A stretch of 64,000 nt of DNA. It comes from an uncultured SAR116 cluster alpha proteobacterium. Lineage in GTDB: Bacteria > Pseudomonadota > Alphaproteobacteria > Puniceispirillales > Marisalimonadaceae. A program made the position numbers and the translations under genes. Positions 23,487 to 33,703 of this stretch are shown here, piece by piece. Numbering within the stretch: position 1 is the first letter of the stretch; every line of letters begins with the position of its first letter. The notes under the pieces were generated by a model. The model had not been told where the DNA came from and ran no database searches. It saw only the letters and a list, made by a program, of their open reading frames with translations. The DNA lies in NCBI GenBank assembly GCA_902619805.1, contig CACNGC010000003.1:62001-126000 (forward strand), given 5' to 3'.

Positions 23487-24093
23487 ATCTGTAAACTTAA
23501 GTAATAAGGCTGGAAAAGAGATTAAGCTCAATGAAAAAGTATTTGGCGTTGTTCCGAGAGAAGATATTGTTTCCCGAGTTATTAGGTGGCAGCTAGCTAA
23601 AAGGCGCTTAGGAAATCACTCTGTACAAACACGTAGTCAAGTAAAAATGACAACTGCTAAAATGTATAAGCAAAAGGGTACGGGTAAAGCTCGGCACGGA
23701 TCAGGTTCGGTTTCACAGTTTAAAGGAGGGGGGATGGCTCACGGTCCTGTCGTCCACTCTCACACACATAGATTGAATAAGAAAGTAAGAAAATTAGGAT
23801 TAAGGTCTGTGTTGTCCAATAAATTTAAATCTGGAAAACTTATAATATTAGAAACTTCAAAAAGTGATGGTAAGACATCTTCTCTAAAGCAAAGCTTAAA
23901 TAAAATAGGTGTAAATAATGCTCTTATAATTTCGGGTAATGATATTGATCAAAATCTATTAAGGGCTGCTGCTAATATCAGAAATTTAGATGTTTTATCT
24001 CATCAAGGACTGAATGTTTATGACATAGTTAAAAAAGATAATTTGATTATTATAGATGATGCCTTGAAATTTGTTGAGGAGCGATTGTTATGA
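23476..24093 (+). CDS. rplD: 50S ribosomal protein L4
   Basis: This 205-residue L4 lines the exit tunnel. The GTG at 23476 was chosen because AAGGAG at 23464-23469 is well spaced and the product then begins Met-Lys-Ile-Lys, matching alphaproteobacterial L4. An in-frame ATG at 23461 would add five residues. It overlaps rplC by 11 bases. The tunnel loop '[21 protein letters not shown]' lies near residues 57-77. It ends overlapping rplW by four bases. Confidence 0.95.
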   Translation: MKIKSVNLSNKAGKEIKLNEKVFGVVPREDIVSRVIRWQLAKRRLGNHSVQTRSQVKMTTAKMYKQKGTGKARHGSGSVSQFKGGGMAHGPVVHSHTHRLNKKVRKLGLRSVLSNKFKSGKLIILETSKSDGKTSSLKQSLNKIGVNNALIISGNDIDQNLLRAAANIRNLDVLSHQGLNVYDIVKKDNLIIIDDALKFVEERLL

Positions 24094-24419
24094 GTGTGAG
24101 ACCTAGAAAAAAAATTGATTTGAAGATAAGTCAAAACAAAGCCTATCAAATAATATTAAATCCGTTGGTAACTGAAAAATCAACGCAGCAGTCAGAATTT
24201 AATAAAATGGTATTTTCTGTGCCAGTTGATGCTAATAAACTAGAAGTTAAATCATCAATTGAAAAAATTTTCTCAGTAAAAGTTGCATCTGTAAATACGA
24301 TTTTACTAAAGGGTAAGGTCAAAAGATTTAAGGGTGTATTAGGTAGGCGATCAAATACAAAAAAAGCAATAGTAACACTTGCTCCTGGAAACACCATTGA
24401 CCTGTCAGCAGGAGTTTAA
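24090..24419 (+). CDS. rplW: 50S ribosomal protein L23
   Basis: This 109-residue L23 sits at the exit-tunnel rim and docks SRP and trigger factor. The motif 'ILNPLVTEKSTQQSEFNKMVFSV' is near 21-45 and 'GKVKRFKGVLGRRSNTKKAIVTL' lies toward the end. About ten residues precede the usual start. The ATGA overlap with rplD suggests translational coupling. Confidence 0.97.
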   Translation: MSVRPRKKIDLKISQNKAYQIILNPLVTEKSTQQSEFNKMVFSVPVDANKLEVKSSIEKIFSVKVASVNTILLKGKVKRFKGVLGRRSNTKKAIVTLAPGNTIDLSAGV

Positions 24420-24422
24420 ATA

Positions 24423-25247
24423 ATGGCTTTAAAGCAGTACAAACCAAATACACCTGGACAAAGAGGCTTAGTTTTAGTTGATAAGTCTGATCTTTTCAAA
24501 GGTAAGCCAGTTAAAAAGTTAACAGTTGGGCTTAATAAGTCTGGAGGAAGAAATAATTCCGGAAAGATTACAATGTGGCAACGTGGTGGTGGTCACAAAA
24601 GGCGTTATAGAATTATTGACTTCAAAAGAACAAAATTAGACGTTAAAGGAACTGTAGAACGAATAGAATATGATCCTAATAGATCTGCTTTTATTGCTCT
24701 AATCAAGTATGAAGATAATGAACTAAAATATATTATTGCACCCCAAAGGTTGGCTATAGGAGATAATATTGTATCTTCCAAAAAAGCTGACATAAAGCCT
24801 GGCAATTGTATGCCACTTTCTTCGGTCCCTGTAGGTACCATAATTCATAATGTTGAATTAAAACCTGGTAAGGGTGGCCAAATTGCACGTTCAGCTGGTT
24901 CTTATGTGCAATTGATAGGAAAGGATCTTTCGTATTCAATCTTAAGATTAATGTCAGGTGAAGTAAGGTTGGTTTTGTCATCTTGCTTATGTACTATTGG
25001 AGCGGTATCTAATCAGGACAACCAAAATACAAATCTTGGCAAAGCAGGCCGCAACAGGTGGCTGGGTAAAAGGCCGTCTGTCAGGGGTGTTGCAATGAAT
25101 CCAGTTGATCATCCACATGGAGGTGGTGAAGGTAGAACTTCAGGTGGTAGGCACCCAGTTACGCCTTGGGGTAAGCCGACTAAAGGATACAGAACAAGAA
25201 ACAATAAGAGAACAGATAAATTAATAATAAGAAGAAGAAAAGTATAA
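24423..25247 (+). CDS. rplB: 50S ribosomal protein L2
   Basis: This 274-residue L2 has the standard length. It carries '[18 protein letters not shown]' near 43-60 and the highly conserved '[29 protein letters not shown]', whose histidine lies close to the peptidyl transferase centre. It starts three bases after rplW. The C-terminus is '[14 protein letters not shown]'. Confidence 0.98.
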   Translation: MALKQYKPNTPGQRGLVLVDKSDLFKGKPVKKLTVGLNKSGGRNNSGKITMWQRGGGHKRRYRIIDFKRTKLDVKGTVERIEYDPNRSAFIALIKYEDNELKYIIAPQRLAIGDNIVSSKKADIKPGNCMPLSSVPVGTIIHNVELKPGKGGQIARSAGSYVQLIGKDLSYSILRLMSGEVRLVLSSCLCTIGAVSNQDNQNTNLGKAGRNRWLGKRPSVRGVAMNPVDHPHGGGEGRTSGGRHPVTPWGKPTKGYRTRNNKRTDKLIIRRRKV

Positions 25248-25257
25248 GGTAAACTTT

Positions 25258-25533
25258 ATGTCAAGATCTATATGGAAAGGTCCATTTGTGGACGGATATC
25301 TGCTTAAAAAAGCTGAAGTTGCTAGAAACTCAGGCAGAAACGACGTTATAAAAACTTGGTCAAGAAGATCTACTGTTATGCCACAATTTGTTGGTCTTAC
25401 ATTTGGTGTTTATAACGGAAAAAAATTTATACCAGTTACGATAACTGAGACTATGGTTGGTCATAAATTAGGAGAATTTTCACCTACAAGAACATATTAT
25501 GGTCATACTGCAGATAAAAAGTCTAAGCGTTAG
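25258..25533 (+). CDS. rpsS: 30S ribosomal protein S19
   Basis: This 91-residue S19 is in the 30S head and contacts S13 and the A-site tRNA. It begins '[19 protein letters not shown]' and contains '[28 protein letters not shown]' and '[16 protein letters not shown]', all diagnostic. It is in the S10 operon between rplB and rplV. Confidence 0.98.
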   Translation: MSRSIWKGPFVDGYLLKKAEVARNSGRNDVIKTWSRRSTVMPQFVGLTFGVYNGKKFIPVTITETMVGHKLGEFSPTRTYYGHTADKKSKR

Positions 25534-25541
25534 GAGTTAAG

Positions 25542-25919
25542 ATGGGTAGAGAAAAAAACAAGCGAAGGGAATTAGATAACGAGGCCAAAGTTGTACTTAA
25601 GAATATAAGAGTTAGCCCACAAAAACTTAACCTTGTTGCACAAATGATCAGAAAAGAGACAGCCTCAAAAGCTATCTCTATTTTACAATTTTCAAAAAGA
25701 AGAATTTCTAATATCGTGGAAAAAGCTCTAAGATCAGCCATATCAAACGCTGAAAACAATCATTCTTTGGATATTGACAAACTTATTGTAAAAGAAGCAT
25801 ATGTTGGAAAAGGTTTGGTTATGAAGCGTTTTCATGCCAGGGCAAGAGGGCGTGGTGCAAAGATTATAAAGCCATTTTCTCATTTAACAATTCTATTATC
25901 TGAACAGGAAGGTAACTAA
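25542..25919 (+). CDS. rplV: 50S ribosomal protein L22
   Basis: This 125-residue L22 has a short basic N-terminal tail (Met-Gly-Arg-Glu-Lys-Asn-Lys-Arg). The core has '[17 protein letters not shown]' near 21-37 and the tunnel hairpin '[22 protein letters not shown]' near 87-108. It starts eight bases after rpsS and one base separates it from rpsC. Confidence 0.97.
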   Translation: MGREKNKRRELDNEAKVVLKNIRVSPQKLNLVAQMIRKETASKAISILQFSKRRISNIVEKALRSAISNAENNHSLDIDKLIVKEAYVGKGLVMKRFHARARGRGAKIIKPFSHLTILLSEQEGN

Positions 25920-25920
25920 G

Positions 25921-26622
25921 ATGGGTCAAAAGACACAGCCAATAGGGTTTAGATTGGGTATTAATAGAACTTGGGACTCAAGATGGTTTGGAGGTAAATC
26001 ATATGGAGATTTGCTTCATCAAGATATTGAATTAAGAAAATATTTGTTTGAAAAACTTAAGGCAGCTGCAGTTAGTAAGATTGTCATAGAAAGACCAGCT
26101 GGAAGAGCAAGAATTACTATTTACGCAGGAAGGCCTGGTTTAGTTATAGGTAAAAAAGGCCAAGATATTGAGACTTTGAAGGATACATTGAGCAAGAAAA
26201 TTAATTCAGAAGTAAGTCTGAATATTATTGAAATAAGAAAACCTGAACTCGATGCAAAATTAGTTGCTGATGGCATTGCCCAACAACTGGAAAGACGAGT
26301 TGCGTTTAGAAGAGCTATGAAAAGGGCTGTACAAAATGCAATTAGACTTGGGGCTGAAGGAGTTAGAATTAATTGTGCAGGTAGGCTAGGTGGTGCTGAA
26401 ATTGCTAGAACTGAATGGTACAGAGAAGGAAGAGTTCCATTACACACTTTAAGAGCAGATGTTGATTATGGAGAGTCAACGGCATTTACAACATATGGTG
26501 CAACTGGCATTAAAGTTTGGATTTTCAAAGGTGAAGTAATGGAGCATGATCCAATGGCACAAGAAAAAAAAATGACTAATGCTGTTAAGGGATCAAAGAT
26601 GAAAAGTACTGAACAGGGGTAA
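25921..26622 (+). CDS. rpsC: 30S ribosomal protein S3
   Basis: This 233-residue S3 starts '[14 protein letters not shown]'. The KH domain contains '[14 protein letters not shown]' (GxxG loop near 80-83), and the C-terminal domain has '[41 protein letters not shown]'. It helps form the mRNA entry channel helicase. It ends four bases before rplP. Confidence 0.98.
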   Translation: MGQKTQPIGFRLGINRTWDSRWFGGKSYGDLLHQDIELRKYLFEKLKAAAVSKIVIERPAGRARITIYAGRPGLVIGKKGQDIETLKDTLSKKINSEVSLNIIEIRKPELDAKLVADGIAQQLERRVAFRRAMKRAVQNAIRLGAEGVRINCAGRLGGAEIARTEWYREGRVPLHTLRADVDYGESTAFTTYGATGIKVWIFKGEVMEHDPMAQEKKMTNAVKGSKMKSTEQG

Positions 26623-26625
26623 ACA

Positions 26626-27039
26626 ATGCTACAACCAAAAAGAACAAAATTTAGAAAAGCTCATAAAGGAAGAATTCATGGTCTTGCTAAAGGTGGGACT
26701 AAATTAAATTTTGGATCATATGGATTAAAAGCTACAGAACCAGAAAGAGTTACGGCTAGACAAATAGAAGCTGCTAGAAGAGCCATAACAAGACATCTTC
26801 GTCGTGCAGGTAGAGTTTGGATTAGAATATTTCCTGATGTTCCAGTTTCAAGTAAACCAGCTGAAGTTAGAATGGGAAAAGGAAAAGGATCACCTGAATA
26901 TTGGATTTGTAGAGTAAAACCAGGAAAAATTATGTTTGAGTTGGATGGTGTTTCAGAAATCGCAGCTAAAGAAGCTCTAAGTTTAGCAGCCGCTAAACTT
27001 CCGATGCATTCAAAAGTTGTTAAAAGATTAGGCGAATAA
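26626..27039 (+). CDS. rplP: 50S ribosomal protein L16
   Basis: This 137-residue L16 has the standard length and binds near the A site and the 5S rRNA region. It begins '[19 protein letters not shown]' and contains '[30 protein letters not shown]' and '[20 protein letters not shown]'. It lies between rpsC and rpmC in the conserved order. Confidence 0.98.
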   Translation: MLQPKRTKFRKAHKGRIHGLAKGGTKLNFGSYGLKATEPERVTARQIEAARRAITRHLRRAGRVWIRIFPDVPVSSKPAEVRMGKGKGSPEYWICRVKPGKIMFELDGVSEIAAKEALSLAAAKLPMHSKVVKRLGE

Positions 27040-27052
27040 TTAGAGGTATTAA

Positions 27053-27268
27053 ATGGCAAAGTATAAACCTAAGGATTTGAAAACTAAAACAACTGATGAG
27101 TTAAAAGAACAATTGAAACTTCTCAGAAAAGAACAATTTAATCTTCGATTTCAAGTTAGTAATGGACAAAGTGAGAATCCCGCCAGATTCAATTTAATTC
27201 GTAAAGAGATAGCTTGTATTAAAACAATTTTAAATAGTGTTGTGTCAACTAAAGATGTGGGAAAATAA
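27053..27268 (+). CDS. rpmC: 50S ribosomal protein L29
   Basis: This 71-residue two-helix L29 lies near the tunnel exit. The signature '[37 protein letters not shown]' is typical. A GAGG ribosome-binding site precedes the ATG. rpsQ follows after five bases. Confidence 0.97.
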   Translation: MAKYKPKDLKTKTTDELKEQLKLLRKEQFNLRFQVSNGQSENPARFNLIRKEIACIKTILNSVVSTKDVGK

Positions 27269-27273
27269 TTATT

Positions 27274-27501
27274 ATGCCTAAGAGAATTCTAACAGGTAAA
27301 GTTACAAGTAATAAGTCTGATAAAACTATTACAGTACTAGTGGAAAGAAAAATAATGCATCCAATGTATAAAAAATTTGTTACAAAATCAAAAAAGTTTG
27401 CTGCTCATGATAGTGAAAACAAATTTAAGGTTGGAGATATTGTGAATATAAGAGAATGCACACCCATTTCAAAAAACAAACGTTTTGAAGTGATATATTA
27501 A
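27274..27501 (+). CDS. rpsQ: 30S ribosomal protein S17
   Basis: This 75-residue OB-fold S17 binds 16S rRNA early in assembly. It shows '[30 protein letters not shown]' and '[23 protein letters not shown]', which match the family throughout. It is slightly shorter at the C-terminus than E. coli S17, which is normal in alphaproteobacteria. Confidence 0.98.
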   Translation: MPKRILTGKVTSNKSDKTITVLVERKIMHPMYKKFVTKSKKFAAHDSENKFKVGDIVNIRECTPISKNKRFEVIY

Positions 27502-27521
27502 TAAATTAGTGGGGACACATT

Positions 27522-27890
27522 ATGATACAAATGCAAAGTAATCTTGATGTTGCAGACAACTCAGGTGCTAGAAGAATCCAGTGTATAAAAGTCTTAGGAG
27601 GCTCTGGTAGAAAGACTGCTGCTGTTGGTGATATAATTGTTGTTTCAATAAAAGAGGCAATTCCAAGAGGTCGAGTAAAAAAAGGGGATGTACATAGAGC
27701 TGTAATAGTTCGAACTTCTAAAGAGGTAAGAAGAAATGATGGTACTTGTATTAGGTTTGACAAAAATGCAGCAGTTTTAGTTAATAAAAGTAACGAACCC
27801 ATTGGAACTCGGATCTTTGGCCCTGTTACACGTGAATTAAGAAGTAGAAAATTCATGAAAATAGTATCACTTGCGCCGGAGGTTTTGTGA
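27522..27890 (+). CDS. rplN: 50S ribosomal protein L14
   Basis: This 122-residue L14 has the canonical length. It begins '[27 protein letters not shown]' and contains '[37 protein letters not shown]'. It binds RsfS and helps bridge the subunits. A GGGGA ribosome-binding site precedes the ATG. It opens the spc part of the cluster. Confidence 0.98.
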   Translation: MIQMQSNLDVADNSGARRIQCIKVLGGSGRKTAAVGDIIVVSIKEAIPRGRVKKGDVHRAVIVRTSKEVRRNDGTCIRFDKNAAVLVNKSNEPIGTRIFGPVTRELRSRKFMKIVSLAPEVL

Positions 27891-28210
27891 TGAATAAGAA
27901 ATTTAAAATTAAAACAGGGGATACAGTGATTGTTATTACTGGTAAAGATAAAGGTAAAACTGGAAATGTTACTTCAGTTAAAAAAGCTAATGATCGAGTA
28001 ATTGTTGAAGGAGTAAACATTGTTAAGCGTCATAAGAAAGCAACTCAAGAAAGTCCTGGCAAAATTGAAGAAATAGAAGCATCTATTCATATATCAAATG
28101 TGGCTCACTTAGACCCTGAAACTGGAAAAGCAACAAGAGTTAAATATGATTTAAATGATGGTTTGAAAAAAAGACTATCAGTTGTATCTGGTTCATTATT
28201 AGATAAATAA
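27890..28210 (+). CDS. rplX: 50S ribosomal protein L24
   Basis: This 106-residue L24 has an N-terminal KOW motif ('[24 protein letters not shown]') that initiates 50S assembly. The ATG at 27890 overlaps the rplN stop (TGATG) and follows GGAGG at 27878-27882. An in-frame GTG one codon upstream is possible but less likely. Translational coupling with rplN is likely. Confidence 0.96.
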   Translation: MNKKFKIKTGDTVIVITGKDKGKTGNVTSVKKANDRVIVEGVNIVKRHKKATQESPGKIEEIEASIHISNVAHLDPETGKATRVKYDLNDGLKKRLSVVSGSLLDK

Positions 28211-28223
28211 TTTGGAGTTCAAT

Positions 28224-28766
28224 ATGAATACAAGATTGCAGGAAAAATATAAAAAAGAAATCGTTAAAACTCTAAAAGATAAGTTTAAATACAAAAATGA
28301 TTTAGAGATACCAAAGCTCGAAAAAGTTGTTATTAACATGGGGGTTGGTGAAGCTGTAAAAGATAGTAAAAAAATTGAGGCGGCATTGAATGAGTTAGCC
28401 GCAATTACAGGTCAGAAGCCAGTTATAACAAAATCAAAAAAAGCCAATGCAAGTTTTAAGCTTAGAGAGGGTATGCCAATAGGTGTAAAAGTTACATTAA
28501 GAAAAAACAAAATGTATGAATTCGTAGATAGATTCGTAAATATTGCGTTACCAAGAGTTAGAGATTTTAGAGGTGTAAACACAAAGAGCTTTGATGGTAA
28601 AGGTAATTATGCATTAGGATTGAAAGAACAATATGTTTTTCCTGAAATAGAATATGATAATGTAGATTCTGTCAGAGGTATGGATATAATTTTTGTAACC
28701 TCTGCCAAATCAGACAAAGAGGCTCGGGAATTATTGAATGGTTTTGATTTTCCCTTTAATCAATAA
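28224..28766 (+). CDS. rplE: 50S ribosomal protein L5
   Basis: This 180-residue L5 binds 5S rRNA. The ATG at 28224 was chosen: GGAG at 28214-28217 is correctly spaced, and the product starts Met-Asn-Thr-Arg-Leu-Gln-Glu-Lys-Tyr. It contains '[16 protein letters not shown]' and '[14 protein letters not shown]', which are diagnostic. A TTG at 28212 is an unlikely alternative start. Confidence 0.97.
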   Translation: MNTRLQEKYKKEIVKTLKDKFKYKNDLEIPKLEKVVINMGVGEAVKDSKKIEAALNELAAITGQKPVITKSKKANASFKLREGMPIGVKVTLRKNKMYEFVDRFVNIALPRVRDFRGVNTKSFDGKGNYALGLKEQYVFPEIEYDNVDSVRGMDIIFVTSAKSDKEARELLNGFDFPFNQ

Positions 28767-28787
28767 TAATTTAAGTAGGAGATATAG

Positions 28788-29093
28788 ATGGCAAAAAAAA
28801 GTGCTATCCAAAAAAATTTAAATAAAGAAAAGCAAGTTAAAAAAAGTAAATCAAGAAGGGATCGTTTAAAAGCTATATGCAGTGACAGGTCTCTTCCTAT
28901 GGAACAACGTTTTGAAGCTCAACTAAAGCTCTCAGAAATGCCAAGAAACGGTGCAAAAATAAGATTAAGAAATAGATGTTTAATTACGGGTAGACCACGG
29001 GGTTATTACAGAAAAGTAAAAATGTCACGAATAGCTTTAAGAGAATTGGCCCTATCTGGTCAAATTCCAGGTATGGTAAAATCAAGTTGGTAG
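28788..29093 (+). CDS. rpsN: 30S ribosomal protein S14 (zinc-independent form)
   Basis: This 101-residue long-form S14 lacks the paired CxxC zinc motifs of the short form. The C-terminal '[41 protein letters not shown]' is diagnostic. The N-terminal half is strongly basic. It lies between rplE and rpsH in the conserved spc order. Confidence 0.98.
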   Translation: MAKKSAIQKNLNKEKQVKKSKSRRDRLKAICSDRSLPMEQRFEAQLKLSEMPRNGAKIRLRNRCLITGRPRGYYRKVKMSRIALRELALSGQIPGMVKSSW

Positions 29094-29106
29094 AAAGGTA
29101 TTAATT

Positions 29107-29505
29107 ATGTCAATGAGTGATACGCTTGGGGATATGTTGACTAGGATTAGAAATGGTCAGTCAGCCAATAAAACAGTTGTAGAGGCCCCTGCATCTAGAT
29201 TTAGAGGAAATGTATTAGATGTGCTCAAAAGAGAAGGATACATTCGTAATTTCTCTAAGTTTGAAAAACGGCCTGGTATTCATGAATTCAAGATTGAATT
29301 AAAATATTATGAAGGTAAACCAGTGATTAGCGAAATTAAAAGGGTATCCACTCCTGGAAGAAGAGTTTACTCAGGTATAAATGATTTACCTAGGACTTAT
29401 AATGGTCTTGGTATATCAATTTTGTCTACTCCAAGAGGTGTAATGAGCGATAATGAAGCTCGAGCAGCTCATGTGGGTGGTGAAGTTCTTTGTCAAGTTT
29501 TTTAG
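29107..29505 (+). CDS. rpsH: 30S ribosomal protein S8
   Basis: This 132-residue S8 begins '[18 protein letters not shown]' as in alphaproteobacteria. The C-terminal motif '[30 protein letters not shown]' is conserved. S8 binds the central 16S domain and in E. coli also represses the spc operon at rplE; no comparable leader was recognised here. Confidence 0.98.
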   Translation: MSMSDTLGDMLTRIRNGQSANKTVVEAPASRFRGNVLDVLKREGYIRNFSKFEKRPGIHEFKIELKYYEGKPVISEIKRVSTPGRRVYSGINDLPRTYNGLGISILSTPRGVMSDNEARAAHVGGEVLCQVF

Positions 29506-29515
29506 GAGTATTTTT

Positions 29516-30049
29516 ATGTCAAGAGTTGGCCAAGCTATTATTAATATACCTAATGGTGTTGAAGTTAAAAAAGTAGATAATAAATTTTTGGTAAAAGGTT
29601 CCAAAGGTGAACTGAGCGCTCCAATAGATAACATAGTTAATGTTACAATTAATGAAAAAGAAATTAAGGTAGAGCTCAAAGACAAAGATAATAAGAACAG
29701 AGCTCTTTGGGGAACTACAAGAGCTCTAATTAATAACGCTGTTCAAGGTGTTAGTGTTGGTTTTGAAAAAGAGATGGAAATTGTTGGTGTTGGTTATAGA
29801 GCAGCACTTCAAGGAAAAAAATTAAGTCTAAATCTTGGATTAAGTCATCCAGTTGAAATTGAAGTGCCAGAATACATCACTATAAAAATGGATGGTAATA
29901 CAAAATTTATTATTTCTAGTGCGGATAAGCAAAAACTAGGAGAGTTTGCTGCAATGGTTCGTTCGAAAAGACCACCAGAACCATTCAAGGGTAAAGGAAT
30001 ACGCTATAGCAACGAATTTATTTTAAGAAAAGAAGGTAAGAAGAAATAG
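29516..30049 (+). CDS. rplF: 50S ribosomal protein L6
   Basis: This 177-residue L6 has the same length as E. coli L6. The ATG at 29516 was chosen because the product then begins Met-Ser-Arg-Val-Gly and AGGAG lies at 29503-29507; a longer in-frame opening starts inside rpsH and is rejected. Two alpha/beta repeats are present, with '[25 protein letters not shown]' in the second and the C-terminal '[14 protein letters not shown]' that meets the GTPase centre. Confidence 0.97.
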   Translation: MSRVGQAIINIPNGVEVKKVDNKFLVKGSKGELSAPIDNIVNVTINEKEIKVELKDKDNKNRALWGTTRALINNAVQGVSVGFEKEMEIVGVGYRAALQGKKLSLNLGLSHPVEIEVPEYITIKMDGNTKFIISSADKQKLGEFAAMVRSKRPPEPFKGKGIRYSNEFILRKEGKKK

Positions 30050-30057
30050 AGGTTAAA

Positions 30058-30420
30058 ATGGGTAATTCGATATCTTTGCACAATAAAAGAAAACTAAGAA
30101 ATAGAAAAGCTTTGAAAAGCAAATCTTATGGTAAATTAAGATTATCTGTATTTAGATCAAGTCGTCATATTTATGGACAAATAATAGATGACATCCAGGG
30201 AATTACAATCACGGCCGCCTCGAGTCTTGAAATTAATATTAAAAAACAGTTTAAAAATTGTGGCACTAAAGAAGTTGCATCTCTCGTTGGGAAAAAAATA
30301 GCTGAAAAAGCTATAAAAAAAGGTATAAAAAATGTTGTTTTTGATAGGGGTGGATATATCTATCACGGAAGGGTTAAGAACTTAGCCGACGCGGCTAGAG
30401 AAAGTGGTTTAATATTTTAG
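30058..30420 (+). CDS. rplR: 50S ribosomal protein L18
   Basis: This 120-residue L18 binds 5S rRNA with L5 and L25. It shows '[18 protein letters not shown]' and the conserved C-terminus '[28 protein letters not shown]'. The N-terminus is basic. It lies eight bases after rplF and nine before rpsE. Confidence 0.98.
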   Translation: MGNSISLHNKRKLRNRKALKSKSYGKLRLSVFRSSRHIYGQIIDDIQGITITAASSLEINIKKQFKNCGTKEVASLVGKKIAEKAIKKGIKNVVFDRGGYIYHGRVKNLADAARESGLIF

Positions 30421-30429
30421 GGGCAAACA

Positions 30430-30996
30430 ATGGCAAGAATTGAAAAACAAGATAAAAATTCTAATAAAGACGATAATGATCTATTCGATAAGTTAGTTGG
30501 TATAAATAGAGTTGCCAAAGTTGTAAAAGGCGGTAGGCGATTTGGCTTTGCTGCGCTCGTTGTAGTTGGTGACCAAAGAGGAAAAGTTGGTTTTGGAACT
30601 GGAAAGGCTAAGGAAGTACCCGAAGCAATTAAAAAGGCAACAGACGATGCAAAAAAGAATATGGTAAAAGTTCCATTAAAAGAAGGTAGAACATTGCATC
30701 ATGATATGAAGGGTCATTTTGGTGCTGGTAGAGTTGTTTTAAGAACAGCACCTTCTGGAACTGGTATAATTGCCGGCGGTCCAATGAGAGCTGTTTTTGA
30801 AACTTTAGGAGTGCAAGATGTTGTTGCAAAATCAATTGGTACTTCTAACCCACATAATATGATAAAGGCAACTTTTGATGCTTTTTCATCAATGTATTCT
30901 CCAAGAAATGTAGCTAATAAAAGAGGTAGAAAAGTTTCTGAAATTTTTGGAAATCAATTAAAGTCAGATACAACACCAAATTCTAATGCCAGTTAG
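30430..30996 (+). CDS. rpsE: 30S ribosomal protein S5
   Basis: This 188-residue S5 has the double-stranded-RNA-binding-like N-terminal domain. The conserved '[43 protein letters not shown]' begins near residue 25. The C-terminal domain has '[42 protein letters not shown]'. A short polar extension precedes the core. Confidence 0.98.
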   Translation: MARIEKQDKNSNKDDNDLFDKLVGINRVAKVVKGGRRFGFAALVVVGDQRGKVGFGTGKAKEVPEAIKKATDDAKKNMVKVPLKEGRTLHHDMKGHFGAGRVVLRTAPSGTGIIAGGPMRAVFETLGVQDVVAKSIGTSNPHNMIKATFDAFSSMYSPRNVANKRGRKVSEIFGNQLKSDTTPNSNAS

Positions 30997-31004
30997 GAGG
31001 CAAA

Positions 31005-31187
31005 ATGTCAAATAAAAAAACAATTATTGTTACACAAAAGAAAAGTCCAATAGGTAGACAATCTTATCAAAGAAAAACACTAATAGGTCTTGGTTTAAAT
31101 AAAATTGGTAGATCTAGAGAATTAGATGATACCCCATCAATTAGGGGTATGATAGGTAAAGTTAAACATCTAGTTGAAGTTAATTGA
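31005..31187 (+). CDS. rpmD: 50S ribosomal protein L30
   Basis: This 60-residue L30 shows '[49 protein letters not shown]', the full family signature. GGAGG lies just upstream at 30996-31000, overlapping the end of rpsE. Confidence 0.97.
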   Translation: MSNKKTIIVTQKKSPIGRQSYQRKTLIGLGLNKIGRSRELDDTPSIRGMIGKVKHLVEVN

Positions 31188-31216
31188 TTAATCTTTTTGC
31201 TAGATAGGAGTATAAA

Positions 31217-31717
31217 ATGAAGCTTAATGAAATAAAAGATAACTCAGGATCAACTAAGTCTCGAAAAAGAATTGGTAGAGGGATAGGTTCAGGTACCGGC
31301 AAAACATCTGGCAAAGGTCACAAAGGCCAAAAATCAAGATCTGGTGTTTCTATAAAAGGTTTTGAAGGTGGACAAATGCCCATCCATAGACGTTTACCTA
31401 AAAGAGGTTTTACGAATATAAACAGAGTTAACTATACTGAATTAAATTTAGGTAATATTCAAAAGCTTATTGATAGCAAGAAAATTGATCCAAAAAAAAT
31501 AATTAGTTACAAAACACTCTTGGATTTAGGATTAGTTAAATCAAAAAAAGTTAAAATAAAACTTTTGGGAAAAGGTGATATTAAAATTAAAATTGACATA
31601 GAAGTTTCAGCTTTTTCAAGGTCAGCAAAAGAAAATATTGAGAAAATTGGTGGTTCAGTAATAATTCTTGATGATAAAAAAAAATCTATAAAACAAGATA
31701 AAAAACCTGGGGTTTAA
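31217..31717 (+). CDS. rplO: 50S ribosomal protein L15
   Basis: This 166-residue L15 has the Gly/Arg/Lys-rich N-terminal extension 'RKRIGRGIGSGTGKTSGKGHKGQKSRSG' that threads into the 50S, followed by 'FEGGQMPIHRRLPKRGF'. The C-terminal globular domain ends in a Lys-rich tail. It ends three bases before secY. Confidence 0.97.
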   Translation: MKLNEIKDNSGSTKSRKRIGRGIGSGTGKTSGKGHKGQKSRSGVSIKGFEGGQMPIHRRLPKRGFTNINRVNYTELNLGNIQKLIDSKKIDPKKIISYKTLLDLGLVKSKKVKIKLLGKGDIKIKIDIEVSAFSRSAKENIEKIGGSVIILDDKKKSIKQDKKPGV

Positions 31718-31720
31718 TTT

Positions 31721-33049
31721 ATGGCTAATGAAAGTATGTTTGGTGTATTGGGACAAGCTACCGAACTACGTCAAAGAATATTATTTACGCTTGGTGCTTT
31801 GATAGTATATCGATTAGGTACGTATATACCTGTACCAGGTATTAACGCCGTAGCTCTATCTGAAATTGTAAACAATGCCAACAGCGGTGTTTTGGGAATG
31901 TTTAATATGTTCTCTGGTGGCGCTTTAGGACGAATGACTATATTTGCACTGACAATTCTTCCTTATATTTCTGCTGCAATTATTATGCAACTAATGACAT
32001 CAATTTCACCACAAATGTCTCAATTAAAAAAAGAAGGCGAATCAGGTAGAAAAACCATAAATCAATATACAAGATATTTAACTGTTTTACTTGCTACGGT
32101 CCAAGCTTATGGTTTTGCCATAGCATTAGAAAGCACCTCAGGATCTTCAGGCTCGTTAGTAAACAACCCAGGTGTTTTTTTTAAGATTACAACCGTTGTT
32201 ACTTTAGTCGGTTCAGTAATGTTTCTACTTTGGTTAGGAGAGCAAATTACTTCTCGGGGTATTGGCAATGGTGTGTCATTAATTATTTTTGCTGGAATAG
32301 TGGCAGAACTTCCAAGAGCTATTGCTCAAATTTTAGAACAAGGAAGAACGGGTTCAATATCAACCTTTTTAATTATAGGCATTTTAATTCTTGCAATAGC
32401 AGTTATAATTTTTATTGTTTTCATTGAACGCTCACAGAGAAAGATTATTGTTCAATATCCAAAAAGACAAATGGGAAACAAAATGTTTGCTGGTGATTCT
32501 TCACACTTACCTCTAAAAATTAACGTCCCTGGTGTGATACCACCTATATTTGCATCCGCTTTATTGTTGTTACCAACTTCATTATCTTCATTTTCTGGAT
32601 TAGATGGTAATAGCTCTGATTGGGTATTAACATTAAATTCATATTTTGGAAGAGGACAACCTTTATATCTAGCCATTTATATTGGTTTAATAGTATTTTT
32701 TGCCTTTTTTTATACAGCTATTGTATTTAATCCAGATGAAACTGCCGACAATCTTAAAAAAAATGGTGGATATATTCCAGGAATTAGACCAGGTCCTCCA
32801 ACCGCAGATTATTTAGATTTTGTTTTAACAAGATTGACAGCTATAGGCGCCACATATTTGGCGGCAGTTTGTATTTTACCTGAGGTTTTAATATCTAAGT
32901 ATTCAATTCCTTTTTATTTAGGTGGAACTAGTTTATTAATAGTAGTAACCGTTTCCATGGATACAGTTTCACAAGCTCAATCACATTTAATTGCGCATCG
33001 ATATTCAGGTTTAATAAAAAAAACAAAATTAAGAGGTGGGAGGCGTTAA
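31721..33049 (+). CDS. secY: Preprotein translocase subunit SecY
   Basis: This 442-residue channel protein has ten transmembrane helices. The plug region follows TM1 ('YRLGTYIPVPGI'). 'GEQITSRGIGNGVSLIIFAGIV' is in the middle, and the cytosolic loops carry 'RSQRKIIVQYPKR' and 'NLKKNGGYIPGIRPG'. It forms the SecYEG translocon with the SecE encoded at 6424. adk starts at the next base. Confidence 0.98.
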   Translation: MANESMFGVLGQATELRQRILFTLGALIVYRLGTYIPVPGINAVALSEIVNNANSGVLGMFNMFSGGALGRMTIFALTILPYISAAIIMQLMTSISPQMSQLKKEGESGRKTINQYTRYLTVLLATVQAYGFAIALESTSGSSGSLVNNPGVFFKITTVVTLVGSVMFLLWLGEQITSRGIGNGVSLIIFAGIVAELPRAIAQILEQGRTGSISTFLIIGILILAIAVIIFIVFIERSQRKIIVQYPKRQMGNKMFAGDSSHLPLKINVPGVIPPIFASALLLLPTSLSSFSGLDGNSSDWVLTLNSYFGRGQPLYLAIYIGLIVFFAFFYTAIVFNPDETADNLKKNGGYIPGIRPGPPTADYLDFVLTRLTAIGATYLAAVCILPEVLISKYSIPFYLGGTSLLIVVTVSMDTVSQAQSHLIAHRYSGLIKKTKLRGGRR

Positions 33050-33616
33050 ATGAATTTAATACTTTTTGGTCCACCTGGTGCTGGTAAAGGAACTCAAGCA
33101 GAAATTTTAATTAACAAATATAATATCGTTCAGATCTCGACTGGAGATATGTTGAGAGAAGAAGTTAAATTAGGAACAGAATTAGGAAAGGCTGCTAAAT
33201 CTATTATGGACAAAGGTGATTTAATATCTGATGAAATTATAATCTCAATGATTGAAAAAAGAATTATAAAATCAGATTGCAAAAATGGTTTTATTCTCGA
33301 TGGTTTTCCAAGAACACTTAAGCAAGCTATAGATTTAGATAATATTTTAAATAAATTAGATGTTCACATAGATAATGTTATAGAAATTAATGTTGATGAG
33401 GATATTCTTTTAAAAAGAATTACTAATAGAGCTTTAGAGAGCAAAATTTCAAGAGATGACGATAATTCTGAAATTTTAAAAAACAGAATATTGGTTTATA
33501 AGAAAGATACATTGCCAGTATTAAAATATTACAAAAATTTAAATAAATTACATTCAATTGACGGTATGCAAAATGTTGAAGATGTATCGAAAGATATTCA
33601 AAAAATATTAACCTGA
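33050..33616 (+). CDS. adk: Adenylate kinase (short-LID type)
   Basis: This 188-residue enzyme interconverts ATP + AMP and 2 ADP. The P-loop Gly-Pro-Pro-Gly-Ala-Gly-Lys-Gly-Thr is at about 7-15, and 'STGDMLREEV' and 'GFILDGFPRTLKQA' bind AMP. It lacks the long LID insertion with zinc-type residues, hence the short form. secY-adk-rpsM is the usual alphaproteobacterial order; rpmJ is absent from this spot as in that class. Confidence 0.97.
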   Translation: MNLILFGPPGAGKGTQAEILINKYNIVQISTGDMLREEVKLGTELGKAAKSIMDKGDLISDEIIISMIEKRIIKSDCKNGFILDGFPRTLKQAIDLDNILNKLDVHIDNVIEINVDEDILLKRITNRALESKISRDDDNSEILKNRILVYKKDTLPVLKYYKNLNKLHSIDGMQNVEDVSKDIQKILT

Positions 33617-33624
33617 TTATAAAG

Positions 33625-33652
33625 TTGACTGTATATCTTTTAACATTATAAT
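33625..33652 (+). promoter_or_regulatory. Internal promoter for rpsM-rpsK-rpoA-rplQ
   Basis: TTGACT (33625-33630) and a perfect TATAAT (33647-33652) are separated by 16 bases, 51 bases before rpsM. It is one of the closest matches to sigma70 consensus in the window and lies in the only sizeable gap of the spc-alpha region. A small hairpin TATTTG-GTAT-CAAATA follows at 33661-33676. Confidence 0.7.
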
Positions 33653-33703
33653 TCCCGGTTTATTTGGTATCAAATAGACCTTAATTAAAAAAAGGAGAGT
33701 TTA

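Noticed and set aside
32230-32427. Plus-strand 65-residue frame inside secY
   Set aside because: Out-of-frame shadow of a conserved membrane protein gene, with no start signal.
33617-33703. Missed rpmJ (L36) gene between adk and rpsM
   Set aside because: No small frame encoding the CxxC pattern of L36 exists in the gap; alphaproteobacteria usually carry rpmJ elsewhere.
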